64,000 nt of DNA from NCBI RefSeq assembly GCF_900112025.1, contig NZ_FOKL01000009.1, positions 1 through 64,000 of the forward strand, written 5' to 3'. The notes under the pieces were generated by a model. That model did not search any database and was not told where the DNA came from. It saw only the letters and a program-made list of their open reading frames with translations. The translations under genes were made by a program, and so were the position numbers. Shown here in pieces: positions 16,310 to 25,522 of the stretch (positions are counted from its first letter, which is position 1; every line of letters starts with the position of its first letter). Source of the stretch: Janthinobacterium sp. 344 (GTDB lineage: Bacteria; Pseudomonadota; Gammaproteobacteria; Burkholderiales; Burkholderiaceae_D).

Positions 16310-17368
16310 TCACGACACTGTCTCGCGCAGGGCCGCCATCAGGGCCGCGCACTGTGCCGGATTGCCGATGCTGATGCGCAAATACTGGCTGATGCGCGGT
16401 GCATTGAAATGGCGCACGATCACGGAGCGGGCGCGCAAGCCGGCCGCCAATTGCGCCGCGTCATGCTGCGGGTGGCGGGCAAAGACAAAGTTGGCCACGG
16501 AGGGCAGCACCTCGAAGCCCAGCGCCGTCAAATCCGCCGTCAGCTGTGCGCGGCTGGCGATCACGGCCTGTCGCGTCTGCTGGAAATACGCCTCGTCGCG
16601 CAACGAAGCGACGGCGCCGGCCAAGGCCAGCCGGTCCAGCGGATACGAGTTGAAACTGTTCTTCACGCGCTCCAGCGCCTCGATCAGATCCGCATGCCCG
16701 AAGGCGCAGCCCACGCGCAAGCCGGCCAGCGAGCGCGATTTCGAGAACGTCTGCACCACCAGCAAGTTCGGATAGCGCTCCACCAGGGCCACGGCGCTCT
16801 CGCCGCCGAAATCCACATACGCTTCATCGACCACCACCACCGCATCGGGATGGTCGCGCAGCATGGCTTCCACGCCGGCCAGCGGCAAGCCTACGCCCGT
16901 CGGCGCGTTGGGATTCGGGAAGATGATGGCGCCGCACGGCCCCAGGTAGTCGTCGGGGCGGATGCGCATGGATTCGTCGAGCGCTACCGTGCGGTAATCG
17001 ATGCCGTACAGCTTGCAATACACGGGATAGAAGCTGTAGCTGATGTCCGGGAACAGCAAGGGCGCGTCGTGCTTGAGCAAGGCCATGAAGGCCAGCGCCA
17101 GCACTTCATCGGAACCGTTGCCGACAAACACATGCTCACTGTTCAAGCCGTGGTAGTCGGCCAGGGTTTGCTTCAGTTCGCTGGCGGTGGGATCGGGGTA
17201 GAGGCGCAGGCTGTCGTTGCTGGCGTCGCGCAGCGCGGCCAGTACCTGCGGCGAGGGACCGTAGGGGTTTTCGTTGGTGTTGAGTTTCACCAGGTCGGGC
17301 AGTTTCGGCTGCTCGCCGGGGACGTAGGGGGTCAGCTCGCTGACGATGTTGCTCCAGAATCGGCTCAT
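16310..17368 (-). CDS. hisC: Histidinol-phosphate aminotransferase
   Basis: 352 aa class II PLP aminotransferase, the usual HisC length. Motifs: [13 protein letters not shown] at the N-terminus, [32 protein letters not shown], the PLP-binding Lys in [16 protein letters not shown], and YLRISIGN at the C-terminus. It transaminates imidazole-acetol phosphate with glutamate in histidine biosynthesis. Other his genes are not adjacent. It may be the second HisC copy common in betaproteobacteria, which can also act in aromatic amino acid synthesis. It faces the PEP-CTERM gene tail to tail. Confidence 0.92.
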   Translation of the reverse strand: MSRFWSNIVSELTPYVPGEQPKLPDLVKLNTNENPYGPSPQVLAALRDASNDSLRLYPDPTASELKQTLADYHGLNSEHVFVGNGSDEVLALAFMALLKHDAPLLFPDISYSFYPVYCKLYGIDYRTVALDESMRIRPDDYLGPCGAIIFPNPNAPTGVGLPLAGVEAMLRDHPDAVVVVDEAYVDFGGESAVALVERYPNLLVVQTFSKSRSLAGLRVGCAFGHADLIEALERVKNSFNSYPLDRLALAGAVASLRDEAYFQQTRQAVIASRAQLTADLTALGFEVLPSVANFVFARHPQHDAAQLAAGLRARSVIVRHFNAPRISQYLRISIGNPAQCAALMAALRETVS

Positions 17369-17498
17369 TGCTTTTATGGGTGGGGTCGGGATGGGAGGGG
17401 GTAGATTAACATAGGCTGAGCGGGGTCAAGGTGGGGTGCATCGGCAAGGGGTAGCGTGGACAGCAGCGGCATTGGCCCCAGACTGTAGAGGACGTGGC

Positions 17499-18266
17499 AT
17501 GAACAGCATGCACAAGCTGAGCGATACGCGGGTGCGGCATGACGCGCTCACGCAACAGGCGCGCCAGCGCAAGATCGATGCGTGGCTGCAGGTCGCAGCC
17601 AGTCTCAGCGAGCAGATCACCGTCGAATTGCAGACTGCCACGGAGCAGCTACAGGGCGAAGGAATGGCCGACTTGCAGCGCGTGACGGCACTGGCACAAC
17701 GCCTGGCAAACAATAGCAAAGCCATGCGCGATACCCTCGGGACACTGTTTGACAGCGGTGAAAAAAGCGAGGAGCATGCAGTGACAAGCACGGAGGATTG
17801 CGCCATGGACGAGCAAGTCAACACACTGGGAAAAGACATGGCCGGTGTGAAACTGGACGTTGCTGATTTGAAGGTTGATGTGGCTGGCATCAAGGTGGAT
17901 GTGGCTGGTCTGAAAACGGATGTGGCTGGCCTGAAAACGGATGTCGCTGGCCTCAAGGTGGATGTGACAGACCTGAAAACGGATGTCGCTGGTCTCAAGG
18001 TGGATGTGACGGACCTGAAAACGGATGTCGCTGGTCTCAAGGTGGATGTGGCAGACCTTAAAGTGGATGTCGCCGGCCTGAAAACGGATGTCACTGTCCT
18101 CAAGACGGATGTCAGCAGCTTGAAACTGGACTTGGCGGTGGTGCGCTCCAATTACGCGACCAGGTCCGATGTGGCTGAGGCGAAGTCGGCTGTCATCCTG
18201 TCTTGCGTGGGGACGATGATTGCGCTGTCGAGTGTGGCGTTTGCGGTGGCGCGGCTGGTGCACTAG
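17499..18266 (+). CDS. Heptad-repeat coiled-coil protein with C-terminal membrane anchor
   Basis: 255 aa. The N-terminal half (1-110) is helical and charged. Residues from about 115 to 215 are about fourteen consecutive heptads of the form LKxDVAG / LKTDVTD, with Leu and Val in the a/d positions of an ideal coiled coil. The DNA repeats every 21 bp. A short linker (ATRSDVAEAKSA) leads to a hydrophobic C-terminal helix (VILSCVGTMIALSSVAFAVARLVH), probably a tail anchor. No signal peptide is visible, so the rod should lie in the cytoplasm. The start at 17499 has AGAGGAC upstream. Similar architecture occurs in DUF1640/Bdr-like proteins, but I cannot assign a family or function. Confidence 0.75.
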   Translation: MNSMHKLSDTRVRHDALTQQARQRKIDAWLQVAASLSEQITVELQTATEQLQGEGMADLQRVTALAQRLANNSKAMRDTLGTLFDSGEKSEEHAVTSTEDCAMDEQVNTLGKDMAGVKLDVADLKVDVAGIKVDVAGLKTDVAGLKTDVAGLKVDVTDLKTDVAGLKVDVTDLKTDVAGLKVDVADLKVDVAGLKTDVTVLKTDVSSLKLDLAVVRSNYATRSDVAEAKSAVILSCVGTMIALSSVAFAVARLVH

Positions 18267-18309
18267 CTTGAGTTCGTGGCGGCGCTGGCAATTAGAGCTT
18301 GAATGGAGG

Positions 18310-18348
18310 AAAAAACGCCTTGCGCTGCGCGCTTTGGGCGGTTTTTTC
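18310..18348 (+). terminator. Probable terminator of the heptad-repeat gene
   Basis: An A-run plus CGCC pairs imperfectly with GGCG plus six T across a GC-rich loop, about 45 bp after the stop codon. Confidence 0.5.
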
Positions 18349-18391
18349 TACCTGCATTGATACGTTGGTGGTTTTTTGGCGTTGCGGGTAT

Positions 18392-18417
18392 AAAAAAAGC
18401 TCCCTTGCGGGAGCTTT
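18392..18417 (-). terminator. Terminator of the first tRNA-Ser gene
   Basis: AAAGCTCCC/GGGAGCTTT stem with a 4-base loop, followed on the minus strand by a run of T. It lies 11 bp beyond the tRNA 3' end. An identical stem follows the second copy. Confidence 0.85.
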
Positions 18418-18426
18418 CTTATTTAT

Positions 18427-18518
<92 letters not shown>

Positions 18519-18746
18519 GTTTACTGCGGTCTACTCCTTCAAACTGGCATGCCTGTTTGAACGAGGCGCTATTTTAGCATGGGTGTTGTTGGGTTGGGTA
18601 GGGGTTTATTGGTGATTTGTAACTGATTGCTGGTCGCCAACCCGAAAAACCAATTGGACGATTCGGGAAGCCTCGCGCGAGTACGCGCTCGTCTTCGAAC
18701 CTGCCGTCTTGGTACCCGCGTAAAAAACAATTTGGCGATTCGGAGA

Positions 18747-18770
18747 GCCCCGCGCAAGTATGCGCGGGGC
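18747..18770. repeat. Perfect 10-bp inverted repeat in the tRNA spacer
   Basis: GCCCCGCGCA and its complement separated by AGTA. A degenerate version of the same structure lies about 80 bp to the left, near 18670-18693. Confidence 0.6.
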
Positions 18771-18826
18771 TTCGAATCCCACGCGTACGCCCCGCAGGGG
18801 GCGTACTCCTTTCCGCCGCCACAAAT

Positions 18827-18852
18827 AAAAAAAGCTCCCTTGCGGGAGCTTT
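18827..18852 (-). terminator. Terminator of the second tRNA-Ser gene
   Basis: Same AAAGCTCCC/GGGAGCTTT stem and T-run as the terminator at 18392-18417, 12 bp from the tRNA end, showing that tRNA plus terminator was duplicated as a unit. Confidence 0.85.
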
Positions 18853-18862
18853 CTCTATTTGT

Positions 18863-18954
<92 letters not shown>

Positions 18955-19065
18955 ATTTGCTGCGGTCTTTTCCCGCATTGCTGCGAGAAGGCAAGATTAT
19001 AGCAGCCGCTTGAAAAAATGGAAGGACTATTTTATGCCTTTCCTTCATCCGGCTGCGCTAACCTT

Positions 19066-20490
<1,425 letters not shown>

Positions 20491-20694
20491 TTAGATAAAC
20501 GCGGCTTTTTCGGCAGCGGTCAGGCGGCGGGCGCTGACGGTAACGACAGGCATTTTCACATCGGCTGCCTGGGCGATGACCGTGGTGCTGGCGCTCACTT
20601 CGACCGTATTCGCGCCGGCGGTGGCGAAGCTGGCGCCGATGGCGATGACGGCGGCGGCGACAAAGGCGATTTCCATGTTTTTCAGTGCGTGCAT
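20491..20694 (-). CDS. Small secreted protein (67 aa), unknown function
   Basis: The ATG at 20694 is preceded by AGGAG with a 7-base spacer, a strong site. The product begins MHALKNMEIAFVAAAVIAIGASFATAGA, a good signal peptide or single membrane helix, then a short tail VEVSASTTVIAQAADVKMPVVTVSARRLTAAEKAAF. The phrase VVTVSARRLTAAEKAAF is like the C-terminal part of other small exported Burkholderiales proteins, but I cannot name a family. It lies downstream of the MocR gene on the same strand, separated by 149 bp, and upstream of serS. Confidence 0.7.
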   Translation of the reverse strand: MHALKNMEIAFVAAAVIAIGASFATAGANTVEVSASTTVIAQAADVKMPVVTVSARRLTAAEKAAFI

Positions 20695-20843
20695 GATGTA
20701 ACTCCTGGTTAGTTTGTTCGTTTGACTGCGCTTGGTATGGTGGTACTTTAGCCAACGCGCTGGCAAGACGCCACCGGCTTGCGACCAGCGGCAAAAAACA
20801 GGGAGCGAACGGTGAAAAACGGCGACTGAAGCGCAAAGAATGG

Positions 20844-22265
20844 TTACAAGGCCCCGTGCACCAGGCGGCCCAGGCGACCGATGGCCTGCTCGATGCGCGG
20901 CGTCCACGCATTGCCGCAGTTGAGGCGCAGATAATTGCCGAACTTGCCCGAGGCCGAGAACAGCTGGCCCGGCATGAAGGCCACGCCATCGGCGATGGCC
21001 TGCCCGTGCAGGGCCAGCGCATCGACCTGCGGCGGCATCTGCACCCACAGCACGAAACCACCCTGCGGTTCGGACAGCATGCACTCAAGCGGAAAGCTGG
21101 CCGCCACGGCGTCGGACATGCGGGCGATGCGCTGCACCAGGGTGCGCCGCATCTTGCGCAATTGCTGGTCGTAGCTACTGCCTTCCAGAAAGTCGGCCAG
21201 CACGGCCTGGAAGAAATGGCTGGTGGCGCCGCTCGACACGGTTTTCAGCAGGGCCACTTCCTGCGCGAAACGCCCGGCCAGCACATAGCCCACGCGCGAG
21301 GCGGGCGTGATGGCCTTGGAAAACGAGGAGCACAATAAAACGTTGCCGCTCGTATCGTAGGCCTTCACGGGCCACGGGCGCTGCGGCGCAAAGCACAGGT
21401 CACCATACACATCGTCTTCCACCATCGGAATATTGAATTCCGACAGCAAGCCCGCCAGCCGTTTCTTGTTTGCTTCCGGCATGACGCAGCCGAGTGGATT
21501 GTTGGCGTTCGGCACGAACAGGCACGCTTGCACGAGGCCCGCGCGCAGGGCCAGCTCCAGCGCGTCGAGCGACGGCCCCGTCTTCGGATCGGTGGGAATT
21601 TCCAGCGCCTTCATGCCCAGGCTTTCGATCATCTGCAGCAGCACGAAATACGTGGCCGATTCGATGGCGATGGTGTCGCCCGGCCTGGCCACGGCGCGCA
21701 GGCACAGACTGATCGCTTCCGTGCAGGAATTCGTCACGACGATCTCGTGCGGGTCCAGCTTGCCCCAGTCCAGCGCGCGGCGCGTCACCTGGCGCAGGAA
21801 ATTGCCTTCGCTGATGTCATAGCAGCTGACCTTGCTCAATAACGCCGGCTCGCGCCGCGCCACCGCGCTGATGGTGCGCTGCATGCGCTTGATGGGCAGG
21901 ATCTCGTCGGGCGGCCAGGCCGTGCCCAGCTGCACCACGTCGCGCGTCTCGTTCTCCTTCAGCACGCGCATGAGCAGGTTGTTGATGCCGACAAAGGCTG
22001 GCTCCTTCAAATGCGGCGCGTCGGCGCTGCACGGGCGGCGCGGCGCCCGGTGGCGCACGAAATAGCCGGACTGGGGCCGCGCATCGACTTGCCCCCTGTC
22101 TTCCATCAGGCGCAAGGCTTGCATCACCGTGCTGATGGAAATGCGCTTTTGCTGCGCCAGGTGGCGGATCGACGGCAGGCGCTCGCCGGGCGCGAACACG
22201 CGCGCGTCGATCAAGGCGCCCAGCTCGTTGGCCAGATGCTCGTACAGATTCAAATGCGCGCTCAT
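20844..22265 (-). CDS. MocR-type regulator: GntR HTH fused to aminotransferase domain
   Basis: 473 aa. An N-terminal GntR winged helix (residues ~5-70; LYEHLANELGALIDARVFAPGERLPSIRHLAQQ) is joined by a linker to a fold-type I PLP aminotransferase domain. The latter has VTNSCTEAISLCLRAV, FVPNANNPLG, VEDDVYGDLCF and the PLP Lys in CSSFSKAITPASRVGYV. MocR proteins use PLP or its adducts as effectors and control genes such as pdxST, gab or tau. I chose ATG 22265 because AAGGG lies 6 nt before it; another ATG is two codons upstream. It diverges from the DUF2917/SDR pair, its probable target, across a 180-bp gap with a palindrome. Confidence 0.9.
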   Translation of the reverse strand: MSAHLNLYEHLANELGALIDARVFAPGERLPSIRHLAQQKRISISTVMQALRLMEDRGQVDARPQSGYFVRHRAPRRPCSADAPHLKEPAFVGINNLLMRVLKENETRDVVQLGTAWPPDEILPIKRMQRTISAVARREPALLSKVSCYDISEGNFLRQVTRRALDWGKLDPHEIVVTNSCTEAISLCLRAVARPGDTIAIESATYFVLLQMIESLGMKALEIPTDPKTGPSLDALELALRAGLVQACLFVPNANNPLGCVMPEANKKRLAGLLSEFNIPMVEDDVYGDLCFAPQRPWPVKAYDTSGNVLLCSSFSKAITPASRVGYVLAGRFAQEVALLKTVSSGATSHFFQAVLADFLEGSSYDQQLRKMRRTLVQRIARMSDAVAASFPLECMLSEPQGGFVLWVQMPPQVDALALHGQAIADGVAFMPGQLFSASGKFGNYLRLNCGNAWTPRIEQAIGRLGRLVHGAL

Positions 22266-22335
22266 GTTCATCCCTTCAGTATGCGGTTGCCGCGCGCGGC
22301 ACGCACAGATACAGTTGCCCGTTTTTTTGACAAGC

Positions 22336-22359
22336 ACAGTGTACGATGAAGCGCACTGT
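22336..22359. promoter_or_regulatory. Candidate MocR operator in the divergent promoter region
   Basis: ACAGTG (22336-22341) and CACTGT (22354-22359) form an inverted pair around 12 bases, between the MocR gene and the DUF2917 gene. Autoregulation from such a site is usual for the family; the site itself is inferred. Confidence 0.4.
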
Positions 22360-22445
22360 ATGCATGACAATTTCGGTTTCCTGCATCTGTCATGGTTCAA
22401 GCCAAGCGCCTAAGCTGTTCCTGTCAGCACAACAGGAGCGATGCC

Positions 22446-22736
22446 ATGCAGACCGACCACGAATTACGCAACGAACGGCCCTTGCGCCTGGAAAAAGCGC
22501 GCGCCAAGGTCATCGAATGCCTGTCCGGCACGGCCTGGATCACGGCCTACGCCCAGTTCGAGGATTGCGTGCTGCGCAGCGGCGAGCGCTACACGATACC
22601 GAATGACGGCCTGGTGCTGGTCGAAGCCGTGGGCAGCGGACGCATCCGCGTGCATGGCACGGCCGCCCCGCGCCCCGCCCTGCTGCGCTGGCTGAACCTG
22701 GCACTGCCTCACCCACTCAATACTAGGAATACATGA
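22446..22736 (+). CDS. DUF2917 family protein
   Basis: 96 aa, no signal peptide. The core RLEKARAKVIECLSGTAWITA...DCVLRSGERYTIPNDGLVLVEAVGSGRIRV has the short beta-rich pattern (G-x-W-I-T ... G-E-x-Y-x-I-P) of DUF2917, a small cupin-like family common in Burkholderiales and of unknown role. AGGAGCG precedes the ATG at 22446. The stop overlaps the start of the SDR gene in an ATGA, so the two are translationally coupled. It is transcribed away from the MocR gene. Confidence 0.8.
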   Translation: MQTDHELRNERPLRLEKARAKVIECLSGTAWITAYAQFEDCVLRSGERYTIPNDGLVLVEAVGSGRIRVHGTAAPRPALLRWLNLALPHPLNTRNT

Positions 22737-23470
22737 CTCAACAACCTTTGCGCGTCCTCGTCACGGGCGCCGCCGGCATCATCGGTACCGCTTTCTGGAA
22801 GCGCCGGCACGGGGAATTCTCCCTGCGCCTGGCCGACCTGCACACAAGCAAGCTGGCCGAAGCGCCCTGCCCGTCCATGCGACTCGACGTGGGCGATTAC
22901 GCCGCCTGTCTGGCCGCCTGCATCGATACCGACGTGGTGCTGCACCTGGCCGGCGTGCCGCATGCCAGCGCCGATTTCGACACGCAATTGCTGCAGCCGA
23001 ACATCGTCGGCACGCACAATATCTTCCGCGCGGCGCAGGCGCAGGGCGTGAAACGGGTGGTCTTCGCCAGCAGCGCGCAAGCCGTCGAAGGCTATCCGCT
23101 GGACGTGCAGGTGCAGGAAAGCATGCCGGCGCGTGCGGCCAACCTGTATGGCGCCAGCAAGGCGTTTGGCGAAGGCGTGGCGTCGGCCTTCGCGCACCAG
23201 CACGGCATGACGGCGATCGCCGTGCGCATCGCCAACGTGGCGCAGTTTGCGCCAGGCCAGCAGCACAGCGCGCGCGACATCGCCGCCTTCATCAGCGAGC
23301 GCGACGTGGTGCAACTGCTGGCCCGCTGCATCGCGGCGGACGTTCCCGCCGGCTACCATGTCGTGCATGGCGTGTCGGACAACCGCTATAAACGGCTATC
23401 CATCGACGCGACGCGCCGGCTGGTGCGCTACGCGCCGCAGGACGATGGTTTTACCTTGCTGGGCCTGTAG
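22733..23470 (+). CDS. NAD-dependent epimerase/dehydratase (extended-SDR, uronate dehydrogenase-like)
   Basis: 245 aa. The Rossmann motif is VTGAAGIIGTAF near the N-terminus. Next are LDVGDYAACLAA, LHLAGVP, the conserved Asn/Thr of NIVGTHNIFRAA, FASSAQAVEGYP and the catalytic YGASK. This is the compact SDR form shared with uronate dehydrogenases and sugar epimerases. The substrate is not determined. Start codon and DUF2917 stop overlap by 4 nt. Under probable control of the divergent MocR regulator. It meets rarA tail to tail with 2 bp between stops. Confidence 0.85.
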   Translation: MTQQPLRVLVTGAAGIIGTAFWKRRHGEFSLRLADLHTSKLAEAPCPSMRLDVGDYAACLAACIDTDVVLHLAGVPHASADFDTQLLQPNIVGTHNIFRAAQAQGVKRVVFASSAQAVEGYPLDVQVQESMPARAANLYGASKAFGEGVASAFAHQHGMTAIAVRIANVAQFAPGQQHSARDIAAFISERDVVQLLARCIAADVPAGYHVVHGVSDNRYKRLSIDATRRLVRYAPQDDGFTLLGL

Positions 23471-23472
23471 CC

Positions 23473-24792
23473 TCAGCCCTTGCCGGCTGGCTTGCCGGCT
23501 TTTCTGTCCAGCTCGCGCAGCCAGGCCAGCTTGTCGGCTATTTTACTTTCCAGGCCGCGCGGCACGGGCTGGTACCAGCCCGGTTCGGCCATGCCGTCCG
23601 GGAAATACGTTTCGCCGGCCGCGTAGGCATCGGGCTCGTCATGCGCATAGCGGTAGGCGTGGCCGTAGCCGAGTTCCTTCATCAATTTCGTCGGCGCATT
23701 GCGCAAGTGCACGGGCACTTCCTTCGACTTGTCTTTCTTGACGAAAGCCATGGCCGTATTGAAGGCGTTGTAGCCCGCATTGCTTTTCGCGGCAATCGCC
23801 AGGTAGATGACGGCTTGCCCCAGGGCCAGCTCGCCTTCGGGCGAACCGAGGCGCTCGTACGTTTCCGCCGCATCATTGACCATGGTCAGGGCGCGCGGGT
23901 CGGCCAGGCCGATGTCTTCCCAGGCCATGCGCACGATGCGCCGCGACAGGTAGCGGGGGTCGGCGCCGCCGTCGATCATGCGGCAAAACCAGTACAGGGC
24001 CGCATCGGGATTGGAACCGCGCACGGACTTGTGCAGCGCGGAAATCTGGTCATAGAAATTGTCGCCGCCCTTGTCGAAGCGGCGCGAATTCAAGGTCAGC
24101 GCATTGTCGACGAAGGCCGCGTCGATGGTGGTCGTGCCCGTCGAGCTGGCGGCCGTCTCGGCCTGCTCCAGCAAATTCAGGAAACGGCGCGCATCGCCAT
24201 CCGCGTAACCGATCAGGGTGTCGGCGGCCGCCTCGTCGAACGTCAAATGCGTCAGCGCAGAACTTTGCGCCTTGGCCAGCAGCTGCTTCATCTCGTCTTC
24301 GTTGAGCGATTTCAACACATACACTTGCGCGCGCGACAGCAGCGCCGAATTCACCTCGAAGCTGGGGTTTTCCGTCGTCGCGCCGATGAACGTCACCAGG
24401 CCCGATTCGACAAAGGGCAGCAAGGCGTCCTGTTGCGATTTATTAAACCTGTGGATTTCATCGACGAACAGCAAGGTGTGTTTGCCGAACTGGTCCAGGC
24501 TGTGGCGGGCCTGGTCCATGGCCGCGCGGATATCTTTCACGCCAGCGAACACGGCCGACAGGGCGATGAATTCGCTGTCGAAGGCGTTCGCCATCAGGCG
24601 CGCCAGGGTGGTCTTGCCCACGCCCGGCGGCCCCCATAAAATCATCGAATGGGCCTTGCCCGCCTCGAACGCGAGGCGCAGCGGCTTGCCCGCGCCCAGC
24701 AGATGCGTCTGGCCAATGACTTCGTTGAGGGTAGCTGGCCGCAAGGCCTCGGCCAGCGGCTGGCGCGGTGCGGTGGAAAAGAGATCCGCCAT
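23473..24792 (-). CDS. rarA: Replication-associated recombination protein A (RarA/MgsA)
   Basis: 439 aa AAA+ ATPase. Walker A GPPGVGKTT and Walker B LLFVDEIHRFNKSQQ are visible, with sensor region FIGATTENPSFEVNSALLSRA and the tetramerising C-terminal domain (DPRYLSRRIVRMAWEDIGLADPRA). RarA acts at stalled replication forks with SSB and RecA. I chose the start at 24792 (MADLFSTAPRQPLAEALRP), the family N-terminus, over one eight codons upstream. It follows lolA on the same strand by 70 bp and belongs to the ftsK-lolA-rarA series. Confidence 0.95.
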   Translation of the reverse strand: MADLFSTAPRQPLAEALRPATLNEVIGQTHLLGAGKPLRLAFEAGKAHSMILWGPPGVGKTTLARLMANAFDSEFIALSAVFAGVKDIRAAMDQARHSLDQFGKHTLLFVDEIHRFNKSQQDALLPFVESGLVTFIGATTENPSFEVNSALLSRAQVYVLKSLNEDEMKQLLAKAQSSALTHLTFDEAAADTLIGYADGDARRFLNLLEQAETAASSTGTTTIDAAFVDNALTLNSRRFDKGGDNFYDQISALHKSVRGSNPDAALYWFCRMIDGGADPRYLSRRIVRMAWEDIGLADPRALTMVNDAAETYERLGSPEGELALGQAVIYLAIAAKSNAGYNAFNTAMAFVKKDKSKEVPVHLRNAPTKLMKELGYGHAYRYAHDEPDAYAAGETYFPDGMAEPGWYQPVPRGLESKIADKLAWLRELDRKAGKPAGKG

Positions 24793-24862
24793 AATATTTA
24801 CCGGGTAAGAATGCAAAAGCCCCGCATCGCTGCGAGGCCGGTCAACAACCAGATGTCAACAA

Positions 24863-25519
24863 TCAATTATTGATGACATCCGCGCCCTTGGGCATGACAA
24901 ATTTAAAGTGATTGGCCGATAAGGCCGGGTTTTTCTGGAAATTCTTGAACGCCAGCACCGAGGTCTGGCCGAACGAATCGCGCAACTCCATCGCTTCCGG
25001 CACGCCGTTGCGCAGGCCGATGCTGATTTCGTCGAACGTCGTATCCTTGGCTTTCGGCGTCGCCTTCAGCCATTCCAGGCCATCGCGCGTGCCCGCTTCG
25101 GCCAACGTAAAATTCTTTTCCAGGTCGTTGCTGCCAAACAGGATGGCCGCCGGCGAGGAACCCAGCGCGTCGCCCAGTTTTTTCACCGTCACCTGGCTCA
25201 GGTCCTTGTCGTAGATATACAGCTGCTCGCCGTCCGCTTGCAGCAGCTGCTCGTACGGTTTCAGATAGGTCCAGATGAACTTGCCGGGACGGGCGAATTC
25301 AAACGTGCCGCTGGCCGGCGTGGAGACTTTGGCCTTGCCGGCCGCGTCCGCCTTCTTGACCTGGCGCTGCACGAATTCGCCCTTGGCCGACTTGGTGCCG
25401 GCGGCAAAGCTCTTGAATTGCTCCAGCGCGCTGGCCGAGGCGCTGGCCGCGAACAGCAGGCTGCAGGCGATGCCGGCCGCGCCGATGATCATTTTTGCTG
25501 CGAAAATTTTGCTTTTCAT
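24863..25519 (-). CDS. lolA: Outer-membrane lipoprotein carrier protein LolA
   Basis: 218 aa. The signal peptide (about 30 residues, ending ASASA) precedes LEQFKSFAAGTKSAKGEFVQRQ and the LolA core GTFEFARPGKFIWTYLKPYEQLLQADG, LYIYDKDLSQVT. LolA carries lipoproteins released by LolCDE through the periplasm to LolB. It begins three bases after the ftsK stop, so the two are surely cotranscribed. Length is typical. The expected hydrophobic-cavity aromatics and Arg are present. Confidence 0.94.
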   Translation of the reverse strand: MKSKIFAAKMIIGAAGIACSLLFAASASASALEQFKSFAAGTKSAKGEFVQRQVKKADAAGKAKVSTPASGTFEFARPGKFIWTYLKPYEQLLQADGEQLYIYDKDLSQVTVKKLGDALGSSPAAILFGSNDLEKNFTLAEAGTRDGLEWLKATPKAKDTTFDEISIGLRNGVPEAMELRDSFGQTSVLAFKNFQKNPALSANHFKFVMPKGADVINN

Positions 25520-25522
25520 TTA

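Noticed and set aside
17850-18140. 21-bp repeats as a CRISPR array
   Set aside because: Repeats are directly adjacent, in frame and coding, with no unique spacers.
17426-18263. Long minus-strand frames opposite the heptad-repeat gene
   Set aside because: The 21-bp repeat keeps every frame open; the plus-strand frame has the start signal, coiled-coil register and membrane helix.
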